Counted from the first letter of the stretch, positions 1 through 5,430 are shown. The stretch is 5,430 nt of DNA from Erysipelotrichaceae bacterium (GCA_021442745.1 JABUSI010000175.1:1-5430), one strand, 5' to 3'. Program-made: numbers and translations. The notes: a model not told the origin generated them from the sequence alone.

Positions 1-306
1 ATACAGTTCCAGCAAATAGGCATCACCGATGGCACTCAACGGTGTCACTTCTTTGGTATCAAAATGATCCGTGTAAGCCTTCTTAACACAAGTACGCAGC
101 GATTCCTTGTTCCAGTCCGGAAAGACTGCCGCAAAGATTTCCGTTGCCAGATCGATATACGAGTACCGGCTCCACTTCTGCCAGTTTTTCAACGGCTTTA
201 TTTCATTCGGGACAAACAATCCCCCGTCTTTTGCCAGTCCTTCGGCTATCGCTTCAAACGAAGAAACCATCTCATTCCCGTTTCTTGTACTATGTAAATA
301 TTCCAT
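1..306 (-). CDS. thrC: Threonine synthase, N-terminal part (cut by window edge)
   Basis: Threonine synthase is a cytosolic PLP enzyme that converts O-phosphohomoserine to threonine and phosphate, the last step of threonine synthesis. The reverse strand reads open for 102 codons from ATG at 306 to the window edge. The product starts MEYLHSTRNGNE, followed by FEAIAEGLAKDGGLFVPNEI at about residues 17-36 and ends DAYLLELY. This is the family's N-terminal signature (STR..., EAI..GLA.DGGLFVP), and the last residues lead into where HGPT.AFKD, with the PLP lysine, should follow outside the window. The start is supported by AAGGAG at 315-320, 8 nt upstream. It is divergent from the hom-lysC-asd operon, which supplies its pathway precursor. 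The catalytic core is not visible, so activity cannot be judged, but the family call is firm from the N-terminus and the context. Confidence 0.9.
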   Translation of the reverse strand, partial: MEYLHSTRNGNEMVSSFEAIAEGLAKDGGLFVPNEIKPLKNWQKWSRYSYIDLATEIFAAVFPDWNKESLRTCVKKAYTDHFDTKEVTPLSAIGDAYLLELY

Positions 307-318
307 ACAAATTTCTCC

Positions 319-347
319 TTGTGTTATGAATAGAAAAATGATACTAT
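319..347 (+). promoter_or_regulatory. Putative extended -10 promoter of hom-lysC-asd
   Basis: TTGTGT (319-324) and TACTAT (342-347) are separated by 17 bp. The -10 box is preceded by TG at 339-340 in the extended -10 position (TGA-TACTAT). The -35 box matches only 3/6 and the -10 box 4/6, so the extended element would matter. Start of transcription would be near 354, with a leader of about 36 nt. An alternative -10, TATATA at 354-359, has no -35 at a usable distance. Confidence 0.4.
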
Positions 348-366
348 GTTTCCTATATAAAAACAA
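338..366 (-). promoter_or_regulatory. Putative promoter of thrC
   Basis: Read leftward, TTGTTT (366-361) is followed after 17 bp by TATCAT (343-338), a 5/6 match to the sigma-A -10 box with a weak -35. Transcription would start near 331, giving a leader of about 25 nt that holds the AAGGAG ribosome site. The element overlaps the rightward hom promoter, and its -35 lies inside the dyad at 358-375. Assigned by inspection only. Confidence 0.5.
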
Positions 367-375
367 GTGTTTTTA
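358..375. promoter_or_regulatory. Perfect 18-bp dyad, candidate operator shared by thrC and hom
   Basis: TAAAAACA (358-365) and TGTTTTTA (368-375) are perfect inverted arms of 8 bp separated by only AG. The 2-nt centre is too small for a stable RNA hairpin, and no U-tract terminator follows, so a binding site for a dimeric regulator is the likelier reading. It overlaps the proposed thrC -35 box and sits at about +5 to +22 of the proposed hom transcript, where a bound repressor could block both directions. The regulator is unknown. Confidence 0.45.
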
Positions 376-389
376 ATGGAGCGACAAGT

Positions 390-1520
390 ATGAACATTGG
401 TATCTTAGGTTACGGCGTTGTAGGCAAAGGCGTAGATGATATTTTACAGGAAAAAGGATTGGCATCCGTTACCCGGATTCTGGTAAAAGACGAATCCGAA
501 CTGCAGGATTCACGGATGACAACCGACTTTTCCTTATTCATAAAGGACGATTCGATTATGTGTATCGTGGAATGCATCGGCGGATTGGAACCCGCACATA
601 CATACTGCATACAGGCACTGCAGGCACACAAACACGTCGTCACCAGCAACAAAGCCATGATGGCAAGGTTTTATGACGAATTGCTGGAAACGGCCGTCAA
701 ACACAACGTTACCATCCGGTTTTCTGCCTGTGTCGGCGGCGGAATTCCGTGGTTGGACCAGCTGGCATCCGTAAAGAAGACAGATACCATTGAATCCTTC
801 TACGGTATCATGAACGGTACGTCCAATTACATTCTGCATCAGATTTTTATGAATCATCTGGATTTCGATACCGCTTTGCGTCAGGCCAAACAGTTAGGGT
901 ATGCGGAAGCAGACCCTACCGCCGATATTGAAGGCTTTGACGTCGCCAACAAAGTTGCATTATCCGCCAACGTTGCCTGGAACACGATGATTGACATCAA
1001 CGATATTCCGATGTGTGGTATTTCCACCATTTCCAAAGACGACATCGATTACGCGAACAACAACAATTACCGCATCCGTTTACTCGGACACGGTATCCGG
1101 CAAGGCAATGCCGTCTGTGCCTACGTCTGTCCGGAATTTATCCCGATGGATCACCCGATTGCCCACGTCCCGCTAAACTACAACATGTTCGAATGCAATT
1201 CCGCCTACTTAGGCGCGATTCGCCTGATGGGACAGGGAGCCGGCAGATACCCGACGGCTCACAACGTCGTCAAGGACATCCGGCTTGTCAAAAGCCACAG
1301 CACACCGTTTACTTCCATCGTTTCCAGGATGGCTGTCACATCAGCGAATCGCCGGTTTTACATCCGGGCAAACGATTTATCCGGATTTGAGCCGTATATC
1401 GAAACGAGAATCAACGATACGACCATCCTGACCAAAGAGATGGACACTACAACCGCCTTTACCTTATATAAAGGTATTCAGAATAAGAATTCATGTATGA
1501 TAGGAGTTTCCTTATGGTAA
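390..1520 (+). CDS. hom: Homoserine dehydrogenase with shortened C-terminus
   Basis: Cytosolic NAD(P)-dependent reduction of aspartate semialdehyde to homoserine, the branch step toward threonine and methionine. The 376-residue product has the Rossmann motif GYGVVG (7-12), the TSNK segment with the catalytic-region lysine K88, ACVGGGIP (113-120), GIMNGTSNYIL (139-149), the catalytic-domain block AEADPTADIEGFD (172-184) with E173, D179 and K188, and GAGRYPTA (283-290). All core motifs are intact. The start ATG has GGAG at 378-381, 8 nt upstream. The family commonly runs to about 430 residues with a C-terminal ACT domain (B. subtilis Hom is about 433). Here only about 54 residues follow the position where ACT begins (FYIRANDLSG from 323), so that domain is reduced or degenerate. 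The stop overlaps the lysC start (ATGGTAA, 1514-1520), so translation is probably coupled. Confidence 0.94.
   Translation: MNIGILGYGVVGKGVDDILQEKGLASVTRILVKDESELQDSRMTTDFSLFIKDDSIMCIVECIGGLEPAHTYCIQALQAHKHVVTSNKAMMARFYDELLETAVKHNVTIRFSACVGGGIPWLDQLASVKKTDTIESFYGIMNGTSNYILHQIFMNHLDFDTALRQAKQLGYAEADPTADIEGFDVANKVALSANVAWNTMIDINDIPMCGISTISKDDIDYANNNNYRIRLLGHGIRQGNAVCAYVCPEFIPMDHPIAHVPLNYNMFECNSAYLGAIRLMGQGAGRYPTAHNVVKDIRLVKSHSTPFTSIVSRMAVTSANRRFYIRANDLSGFEPYIETRINDTTILTKEMDTTTAFTLYKGIQNKNSCMIGVSLW
1502..1506 (+). promoter_or_regulatory. Ribosome binding site that fixes the lysC start
   Basis: AGGAG lies inside the end of hom, 7 nt before ATG 1514. An in-frame upstream ATG at 1493 would place this site within the coding region and add seven residues (MYDRSFL) ahead of the conserved MVKVAKFGGSS start, so 1514 is preferred. 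Confidence 0.85.
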
Positions 1521-2851
1521 AAGTCGCAAAATTCGGAGGCAGCAGTGTCGCCAATGCACAGCAGTTCGAAAAAATAAAAAACATCATCCGTCGCGATCCA
1601 TCCGTTCGCATTGTGGTTAGCAGTGCATGCGGTAAAATCGGAAAAGATGATCACAAAGTAACCGATTTATTATATCTGTGTCATGCCCACGTACAATACG
1701 GTATGAGTTATGAGCCGGTACTGGCATTGATTGAAAAGAAATACCGGGATATTCAGAAGGATCTGCAGTTATCACTGAATCTGGATGAGGAGTTCGCAAA
1801 ACTGCGCGATTTACTGCAACCGGGCATGTCGCTGGACGAACTGGTATCCCGCGGGGAATACCTGACAACCCGTTTGCTGGCGGATTATCTTCATGGCACG
1901 TTTGTGGATGCCAAAGATGTCATTCAGTTTCAATATGACGGTTCCATTGACTTCGACAAAACGAAACAATGCCTGCAGCCGTATCTGAAAGAAAAAGGAT
2001 TGCTGGTCATTCCGGGATTTTACGGAGCCTTGCCTAACGGGGTCATCAAAGTCATGTCCCGTGGCGGTTCGGACATTACCGGTGCGATTCTCGCAAACGT
2101 CATTGACGCCAATGTATATGAAAACTGGACCGACGTATCCGGAATGCTCGTTGCCGATCCGCGCATCGTGACCAACCCGCGTCAGATTTCCCGGATTACG
2201 TATGCCGAATTGCGGGAAATGAGTTATATGGGTGCCAACGTATTACACGACGAATCCATTTTCCCGGTCAAACAGAAACACATTCCGATCAACATCCGCA
2301 ATACGAACCATCCGGAAAACCCGGGTACCATGATTCTGGAAGATTGCGAAGAGTTAGATAAAACCGACATTCCGACAGCCATTACCGGTATCACCGGAAA
2401 ACAGGGATTTACGGTTATCACCGCTGCCAAAGGACACAGTTCCAGTGAAGTCGGTTTCTTACGCCGGGCTCTGGAAATCTTTGAGCACTACAAATTAAGC
2501 ATCGAATCCGTACCGATCGGTGTCGATTCGTTCAGCGTCATCATCGAATCCAAACAGATTGAGCCGGTATTGTATGCCGTTATGAATGATCTGAAAACCC
2601 AGCTGGAACTGGAAGAAATCAAGGTACAGAATCACTTGTCCCTGATTGCCGTCGTCGGACGGGGAATGAAAGAACGTCTCGGTATGTCCGGTAAAATCTT
2701 TGCCGAACTGGGAAAACATTCCATCAACATCAAAACCATCAATCAGGGTGCGGATGAAATCAGTATTATCGTCGGCGTGGATGACCGTGATTTCCGCAAT
2801 GCCATCCGGACCATTTACCAGACATTTATTCTGCAGGAGGTTACGTTATGA
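1514..2851 (+). CDS. lysC: Aspartokinase (YclM/ThrD-like monofunctional type)
   Basis: Phosphorylates L-aspartate with ATP to give aspartyl-4-phosphate, the committed step for lysine, threonine and methionine. The protein has 445 residues from the preferred start. Amino-acid kinase domain: KFGGSS (6-11), SRGEYLTTR (112-120), SRGGSDITG (182-190) and WTDVSGMLVADPR (205-217). Two regulatory ACT repeats follow, roughly 297-365 and 376-440, the second with INIKTINQGADEISIIVGV. Length and motif spelling, from memory, fit B. subtilis YclM (aspartokinase III, inhibited jointly by lysine and threonine) better than the shorter B. subtilis LysC. Effector specificity cannot be read from sequence alone. 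It is the middle gene of hom-lysC-asd, overlapping hom by 7 nt and asd by 4 nt. Both ACT repeats appear complete, so feedback control probably acts here. The symbol thrD would be equally apt. Confidence 0.95.
   Translation: MVKVAKFGGSSVANAQQFEKIKNIIRRDPSVRIVVSSACGKIGKDDHKVTDLLYLCHAHVQYGMSYEPVLALIEKKYRDIQKDLQLSLNLDEEFAKLRDLLQPGMSLDELVSRGEYLTTRLLADYLHGTFVDAKDVIQFQYDGSIDFDKTKQCLQPYLKEKGLLVIPGFYGALPNGVIKVMSRGGSDITGAILANVIDANVYENWTDVSGMLVADPRIVTNPRQISRITYAELREMSYMGANVLHDESIFPVKQKHIPINIRNTNHPENPGTMILEDCEELDKTDIPTAITGITGKQGFTVITAAKGHSSSEVGFLRRALEIFEHYKLSIESVPIGVDSFSVIIESKQIEPVLYAVMNDLKTQLELEEIKVQNHLSLIAVVGRGMKERLGMSGKIFAELGKHSINIKTINQGADEISIIVGVDDRDFRNAIRTIYQTFILQEVTL
2835..2840 (+). promoter_or_regulatory. 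Ribosome binding site of asd within lysC
   Basis: A consensus AGGAGG sits 7 nt before the asd ATG, within the last codons of lysC. With the ATGA start/stop overlap at 2848-2851 it indicates translational coupling plus strong independent initiation. Confidence 0.85.
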
Positions 2852-3819
2852 AAATCGCGATATTAGGAGCTACCGGTGCCGTCGGCAGACAGATGGTGGA
2901 ATGTATTGAGGAACAGAATATCCCTTGCGATGAATTAAAATTGTTAGCCAGTGCGCGAAGCGTAGGAGTACAGATTCCGTTTCAGGGAAAGAACCTCACG
3001 GTAGAAGAAGCTTGTGAAACGTCCTTTGAAGGCATGGATATCGTATTAGGTGCCGCCAGCAATGCCCTGGCAAAGAAATTTGCGCCATATATCGTAAAAG
3101 CCGGCGCTGTCTTTATCGATAACAGTTCCGCTTTCCGGATGGACCCGGAAGTACCGCTTGTCGTACCGGAAATCAACGGAGAGGATGCCGGAAACCACAA
3201 AGGCATCATTTCCAATCCGAACTGCAGTACCATCATTGCCTGCATGGCCATTGCCGCCATTGACAAGCAGTTCCATATCACCAATATGATAGCTTCCACG
3301 TATCAGGCCGTATCCGGTGCCGGTAAAAACGGAATCACCGAACTGGAAAACCAGATTGCCAATACAGATATGACGCCGAGCGTATTCCCGTACCAGATTG
3401 CCTACAACTGCATTCCGTGCATCGGTTCCCCTTCTACGGATGACTACACAACGGAAGAAATGAAAATGGAAAACGAGGGACGGAAAATCCTTCACAATCA
3501 TATGAACGTTACCTGTACCTGCGTCAGAGTACCGGTCATGCGTTCCCACAGTGTTTCCATTTCCTTACAGACCGAGATTCCGGTTACGGTTCAACAGGCA
3601 ACACAAGCCATTGCGGCATTTCCGAACGTTCAGATCAAGGACGATTTATCAATCGGATGTTACCCGATGCCACTGGATACCAGTAACCAGGATGATGTCT
3701 TTGTCGGAAGAATCCGGAAAGACCGGGTATTGGAAAACGGCATCAGCTTGTTCTGCTGCGGTGACCAGATTCGCAAAGGCGCCGCATCCAATGCCGTACA
3801 GATTATCAAGTGTTTATAA
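2848..3819 (+). CDS. asd: Aspartate-semialdehyde dehydrogenase
   Basis: Reduces aspartyl-4-phosphate with NADPH to aspartate-4-semialdehyde, the branch point between lysine/diaminopimelate and homoserine. The 323-residue protein is of near-normal length. It shows the NADP-binding loop GATGAVG (7-13), SARSVG (35-40), DNSSAFRMD (91-99), the active-site NPNCST (123-128) with nucleophile C126, TYQAVSGAG (151-159) with Q153, the substrate/acid-base segment RVPVMRSHS (227-235) with H234, and the C-terminal RKGAASNAV (309-317). Just before this last motif the usual DN is DQ (306-307), a mild departure. The start follows AGGAGG and overlaps the lysC stop as ATGA. It is the last gene of the operon, ended by the hairpin at 3822-3845. 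It feeds Hom directly, and also lysine and cell-wall diaminopimelate synthesis, whose dap genes are not in the window. Confidence 0.95.
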   Translation: MKIAILGATGAVGRQMVECIEEQNIPCDELKLLASARSVGVQIPFQGKNLTVEEACETSFEGMDIVLGAASNALAKKFAPYIVKAGAVFIDNSSAFRMDPEVPLVVPEINGEDAGNHKGIISNPNCSTIIACMAIAAIDKQFHITNMIASTYQAVSGAGKNGITELENQIANTDMTPSVFPYQIAYNCIPCIGSPSTDDYTTEEMKMENEGRKILHNHMNVTCTCVRVPVMRSHSVSISLQTEIPVTVQQATQAIAAFPNVQIKDDLSIGCYPMPLDTSNQDDVFVGRIRKDRVLENGISLFCCGDQIRKGAASNAVQIIKCL

Positions 3820-3821
3820 AG

Positions 3822-3847
3822 AAAGAGACCGTTTCAGGTCTCTTTTA
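3822..3847. terminator. Bidirectional intrinsic terminator between convergent genes
   Basis: AAAGAGACC (3822-3830) pairs perfectly with GGTCTCTTT (3837-3845) around a 6-nt loop. Rightward, the stem runs into TTTT at 3843-3846, then ACTCTTTT. Leftward it is followed by TTTCTTTATA. It begins 3 nt after the asd stop, and the stop codon of the facing kinase gene (3847-3845) touches the stem, so one hairpin can end both transcripts. The T-run is short on the plus side, so efficiency there may be modest. Confidence 0.8.
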
Positions 3848-4738
3848 CTCTTTTGACACAAATTCCCAGATCAAAGACTGTTCCGTCATATACTTCCGAT
3901 CCACCGGTTCCACTTTGGATAACCACCAGCGAATCTCTTCCATTCTCGGATCGTCACTTTCCGCTAACTCTTTCAGTACATCCTTATATACGCACAGTTC
4001 ATATGGCATCAGGGAATCCAGAGTGATATCGCTGGTGCCTTTATACGGGGCGATATAACGGATTTCTCCGTTCTGGACACTGTCATACATCATGTTTGTT
4101 TCTTCCGGTGTACGGCCTCTGTGCAATTGATCACGGCTCATCCGGCGAATCAGACGGATCATCGGTCCTTCCAGTGTTTTTCCTTCATACGTATAGGAAG
4201 ATTCCACAGAAACGTAGATTCTCCATGTGCGCTCTTTTGGTAAGGAAATCACGTCCGGATTCAACGTATGAATGCCTTCCATGATAATCAGTTCTCCCGG
4301 TTTGCGGACAAACGGTCTGGTTTCCTTTACTCTGGAAGACGTCAGGAAATCAAACGTCGGTAACTGTACTTCCTCCATCCGGATCATCTGCATCAGATGT
4401 TTTGTCAGTAACTCATGATCCACCTGGTTTGGAGATTCCAGATCCATCAGTCCCTGTTTTTTCAATTCCTTTTCTTCTTCCGTCAGCGAACGGAACCAGT
4501 TATCCATCGACATGGTATGGGTTTCCACACCCCAGCTGTCCAGATACGCTTCTATCTTCTGCGCCGTCGTGGTCTTTCCCGAACCGGACGGACCGGAAAG
4601 TAAGATAATCGGCTTTTCAAAGCGGTTATCGTAAATATCCCTGGCGATCTTTTTCAGCTGATTCTGATAGTTTTCATCCGTTTCTTTCATGTAATCTTCC
4701 GGATGAAGCATGTATTTGTTCAATGTATCAAGTTCCAT
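3845..4738 (-). CDS. P-loop kinase, uridine kinase/phosphoribulokinase family
   Basis: Probably a cytosolic nucleoside kinase; uridine/cytidine to the monophosphate is the family's best-known activity, but the substrate is not provable here. The 297-residue protein has the Walker A loop GPSGSGKTT (49-57, K55), SMDNWF (77-82) in place of the family's S.DDFY, LESPNQVDHELL (100-111) matching the D.P..FD region, PTFDF (127-131), a strand ending in EGIH (154-157), and a lid segment RRMSRDQLHRGR (198-209). About 45 residues precede the P-loop, and the C-terminal end (EIRWWLSKVEPVD...SLIWEF) resembles the tail of the larger TGS/ThrRS-like-plus-kinase proteins of Firmicutes, here without that N-terminal half. 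The start is ATG 4738 with AGGAGG (4745-4750) 6 nt upstream. An upstream in-frame TTG at 4753 would translate through the ribosome site and is rejected. It converges on asd and diverges from the membrane gene; no functional tie to either is visible. Confidence 0.85.
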   Translation of the reverse strand: MELDTLNKYMLHPEDYMKETDENYQNQLKKIARDIYDNRFEKPIILLSGPSGSGKTTTAQKIEAYLDSWGVETHTMSMDNWFRSLTEEEKELKKQGLMDLESPNQVDHELLTKHLMQMIRMEEVQLPTFDFLTSSRVKETRPFVRKPGELIIMEGIHTLNPDVISLPKERTWRIYVSVESSYTYEGKTLEGPMIRLIRRMSRDQLHRGRTPEETNMMYDSVQNGEIRYIAPYKGTSDITLDSLMPYELCVYKDVLKELAESDDPRMEEIRWWLSKVEPVDRKYMTEQSLIWEFVSKE

Positions 4739-4744
4739 AAAAAA

Positions 4745-4750
4745 CCTCCT
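4745..4750 (-). promoter_or_regulatory. Ribosome binding site that fixes the kinase start
   Basis: Read leftward this is AGGAGG, 6 nt (all T) before ATG 4738. It excludes the TTG at 4753, which would encode the site as Arg-Arg. Confidence 0.88.
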
Positions 4751-4753
4751 CAA

Positions 4754-4781
4754 TTTACAGTTTGACAGTTCGTGCTATAAT
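4754..4781 (+). promoter_or_regulatory. Strong extended -10 promoter for the membrane protein gene
   Basis: TTTACA (4754-4759, 5/6 match) and a perfect TATAAT (4776-4781) are 16 bp apart, and TGC at 4773-4775 makes an extended -10. The start point would be near 4788, giving a leader of about 19 nt that contains AAGGTGG. A perfect TTGACA at 4762-4767 lies only 8 bp from the -10 box and cannot pair with it. For the divergent kinase gene I find no convincing promoter; ATTATA/TATTAT on the reverse strand overlaps this -10 but lacks a -35. Confidence 0.75.
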
Positions 4782-4793
4782 ACTTTACATAGA

Positions 4794-4800
4794 AAGGTGG
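4794..4800 (+). promoter_or_regulatory. Ribosome binding site that fixes a GTG start
   Basis: AAGGTGG stands 6 nt before GTG 4807. The only longer in-frame start is TTG 4762, which lies inside the promoter, upstream of the expected transcription start, and so is not used. Confidence 0.7.
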
Positions 4801-4806
4801 CATATT

Positions 4807-5379
4807 GTGAAAAGCAAGTTCAGTTTTACAATGTTTCTGTTCGGGTTTATCGGCTATTCCCTTTCGATGGATATCGCTTCAACCATTCTGAAGAAACTTG
4901 CAGGCATACAGGATGTCTTCCAGCTGGTATCTGAAGAAAAATGGAAACTGATGATTCCGTTTCTTCTGGGAATCTATGCGATTTCGTTGATCATCGGTTA
5001 TCTGTTGCAGAATATCTTTGAACTGTACGATATCGATCAGAAGAATTCCACCATCGGATGGCTGGTATGGTATCCGTTGATTACCTTTATGTTCTTATTG
5101 ATCTTTGCGTACGGTGCGCCGGAACTCTCTCTGGAAATTCCTCTTTTAGTCCGTAATCCGGTTCACTTACTGTTCACGTACGTATCCAGTCTGACCACTT
5201 CGATTTTACTGACCTTTACGATGGAACTGGTAGCCGCCAGCGGATATATCACCGGTTTTACCTTATCTCACCGGCACGGGTTCTCCCGTTCCAATTCCAA
5301 CTTATGTGCGATTGCCCTGGTATTCGCGGCAATCCTAGTGATCATTCTGTACACCGTCCCGTTAACGAAACTGGTATAA
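4807..5379 (+). CDS. Unrecognised multi-pass membrane protein
   Basis: I do not recognise this 190-residue protein. It is very hydrophobic and by eye has about five membrane spans: roughly residues 5-24, 47-67, 83-103, 119-142 and 166-186. There is no cleavable signal peptide; the first span follows a short KSK start. Two soluble stretches stand out: ELYDIDQKNST (72-82) between spans 2 and 3, and SHRHGFSRSNSN (154-165), rich in His, Arg and Ser, before the last span. Acidic residues lie near spans (D22, E106, E110, E140). No transporter, protease or kinase motif is visible. It starts at GTG, has its own strong promoter, and is closed by a strong terminator, so it appears to be a single-gene transcript. 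A role as a small integral membrane protein of housekeeping type is only a guess. Confidence 0.75.
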   Translation: MKSKFSFTMFLFGFIGYSLSMDIASTILKKLAGIQDVFQLVSEEKWKLMIPFLLGIYAISLIIGYLLQNIFELYDIDQKNSTIGWLVWYPLITFMFLLIFAYGAPELSLEIPLLVRNPVHLLFTYVSSLTTSILLTFTMELVAASGYITGFTLSHRHGFSRSNSNLCAIALVFAAILVIILYTVPLTKLV

Positions 5380-5402
5380 CCAACCTCAGGGTTGGTTTTT
5401 TT
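5378..5402 (+). terminator. Intrinsic terminator of the membrane protein gene
   Basis: AACCAACC (5378-5385) pairs with GGTTGGTT (5390-5397) around a TCAG loop, and seven Ts run from 5396 to 5402. The stem begins within the TAA stop codon. This is a strong, textbook rho-independent terminator. The remaining bases to 5430 show nothing recognisable. Confidence 0.92.
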
Positions 5403-5430
5403 ATATTTTCATTGTACATGAAAACACACA

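Noticed and set aside
64..376. Three overlapping plus-strand open frames
   Set aside because: They are shadows of thrC on the other strand, which shows a clear family N-terminus; the longer ones also run across the promoter region.
307..389. T-box, threonine attenuator or riboswitch ahead of hom
   Set aside because: The leader is only about 36 nt, with no Thr-rich peptide, no T-box sequence and no terminator hairpin with a U-run.
1013..1390. A 125-codon plus-strand frame inside hom, considered as a possible frameshifted ACT domain
   Set aside because: Its translation is Arg/Pro/His-rich out-of-frame sequence with no ACT-like pattern, and hom remains open and conserved through this region.
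1493..1513. Upstream ATG for lysC giving a 452-residue protein
   Set aside because: It would overlap hom further and encode the AGGAG ribosome site; family proteins start at the M.VAKFGGSS segment, matching ATG 1514.
3046..3549. A 167-codon minus-strand open frame inside asd
   Set aside because: It is antisense to conserved Asd motifs including the active-site cysteine and has no recognisable product or ribosome site.
4739..4753. TTG start for the kinase (adds Met-Arg-Arg-Phe-Phe)
   Set aside because: The added codons are the AGGAGG ribosome site itself; ATG 4738 is ideally spaced from it.
4762..4806. TTG start for the membrane protein, adding 15 residues
   Set aside because: These codons span the TATAAT promoter and the ribosome site, upstream of the likely transcription start.
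5403..5430. Possible start of another feature at the right edge
   Set aside because: Only AT-rich sequence is visible, with no ribosome site or open frame that can be judged.

Overview
The window comes from a bacterium and carries a compact aspartate-family amino-acid locus followed by two unrelated genes. Gene style (AGGAGG-type ribosome sites, tight overlaps, short hairpin-plus-T terminators) and the protein sequences (a YclM/ThrD-like aspartokinase, a uridine kinase-like protein of a clostridial/erysipelotrichial kind) point to a low-to-moderate GC Firmicute (Bacillota). A gut member of the Erysipelotrichia or a relative is my best guess, but the genus cannot be read from the window.

Layout: (1) 1-306, minus strand: the N-terminal 102 codons of threonine synthase (thrC), cut by the window edge. 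(2) 307-389: a short divergent control region in which a leftward thrC promoter and a rightward hom promoter overlap. A perfect 18-bp dyad at 358-375 covers the thrC -35 and lies just past the expected hom start point. (3) 390-3819, plus strand: hom, lysC and asd, each start overlapping the previous stop (7 nt and 4 nt). (4) 3822-3845: one hairpin that serves as terminator for asd and for the gene converging on it. (5) 3845-4738, minus strand: a stand-alone P-loop kinase of the uridine kinase/phosphoribulokinase family. (6) 4739-4806: a second divergent control region with a strong extended -10 promoter for the right-hand gene. (7) 4807-5379, plus strand: an unrecognised 190-residue membrane protein, followed by a strong intrinsic terminator.

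How the genes work together: LysC phosphorylates aspartate, Asd reduces aspartyl phosphate to the semialdehyde, Hom reduces that to homoserine, and ThrC makes threonine from phosphohomoserine. Homoserine kinase (thrB) is the only missing step from aspartate to threonine and is not in the window. The divergent arrangement around one dyad suggests joint control by an end product. The kinase and the membrane protein have no visible link to this pathway.

No RNA gene, mobile element, CRISPR array or riboswitch was seen. No wholly new system is evident. The most useful leads are the shared dyad operator, the overlapping divergent promoters, the shortened C-terminus of Hom, and the kinase that looks like one half of a larger known fusion protein.
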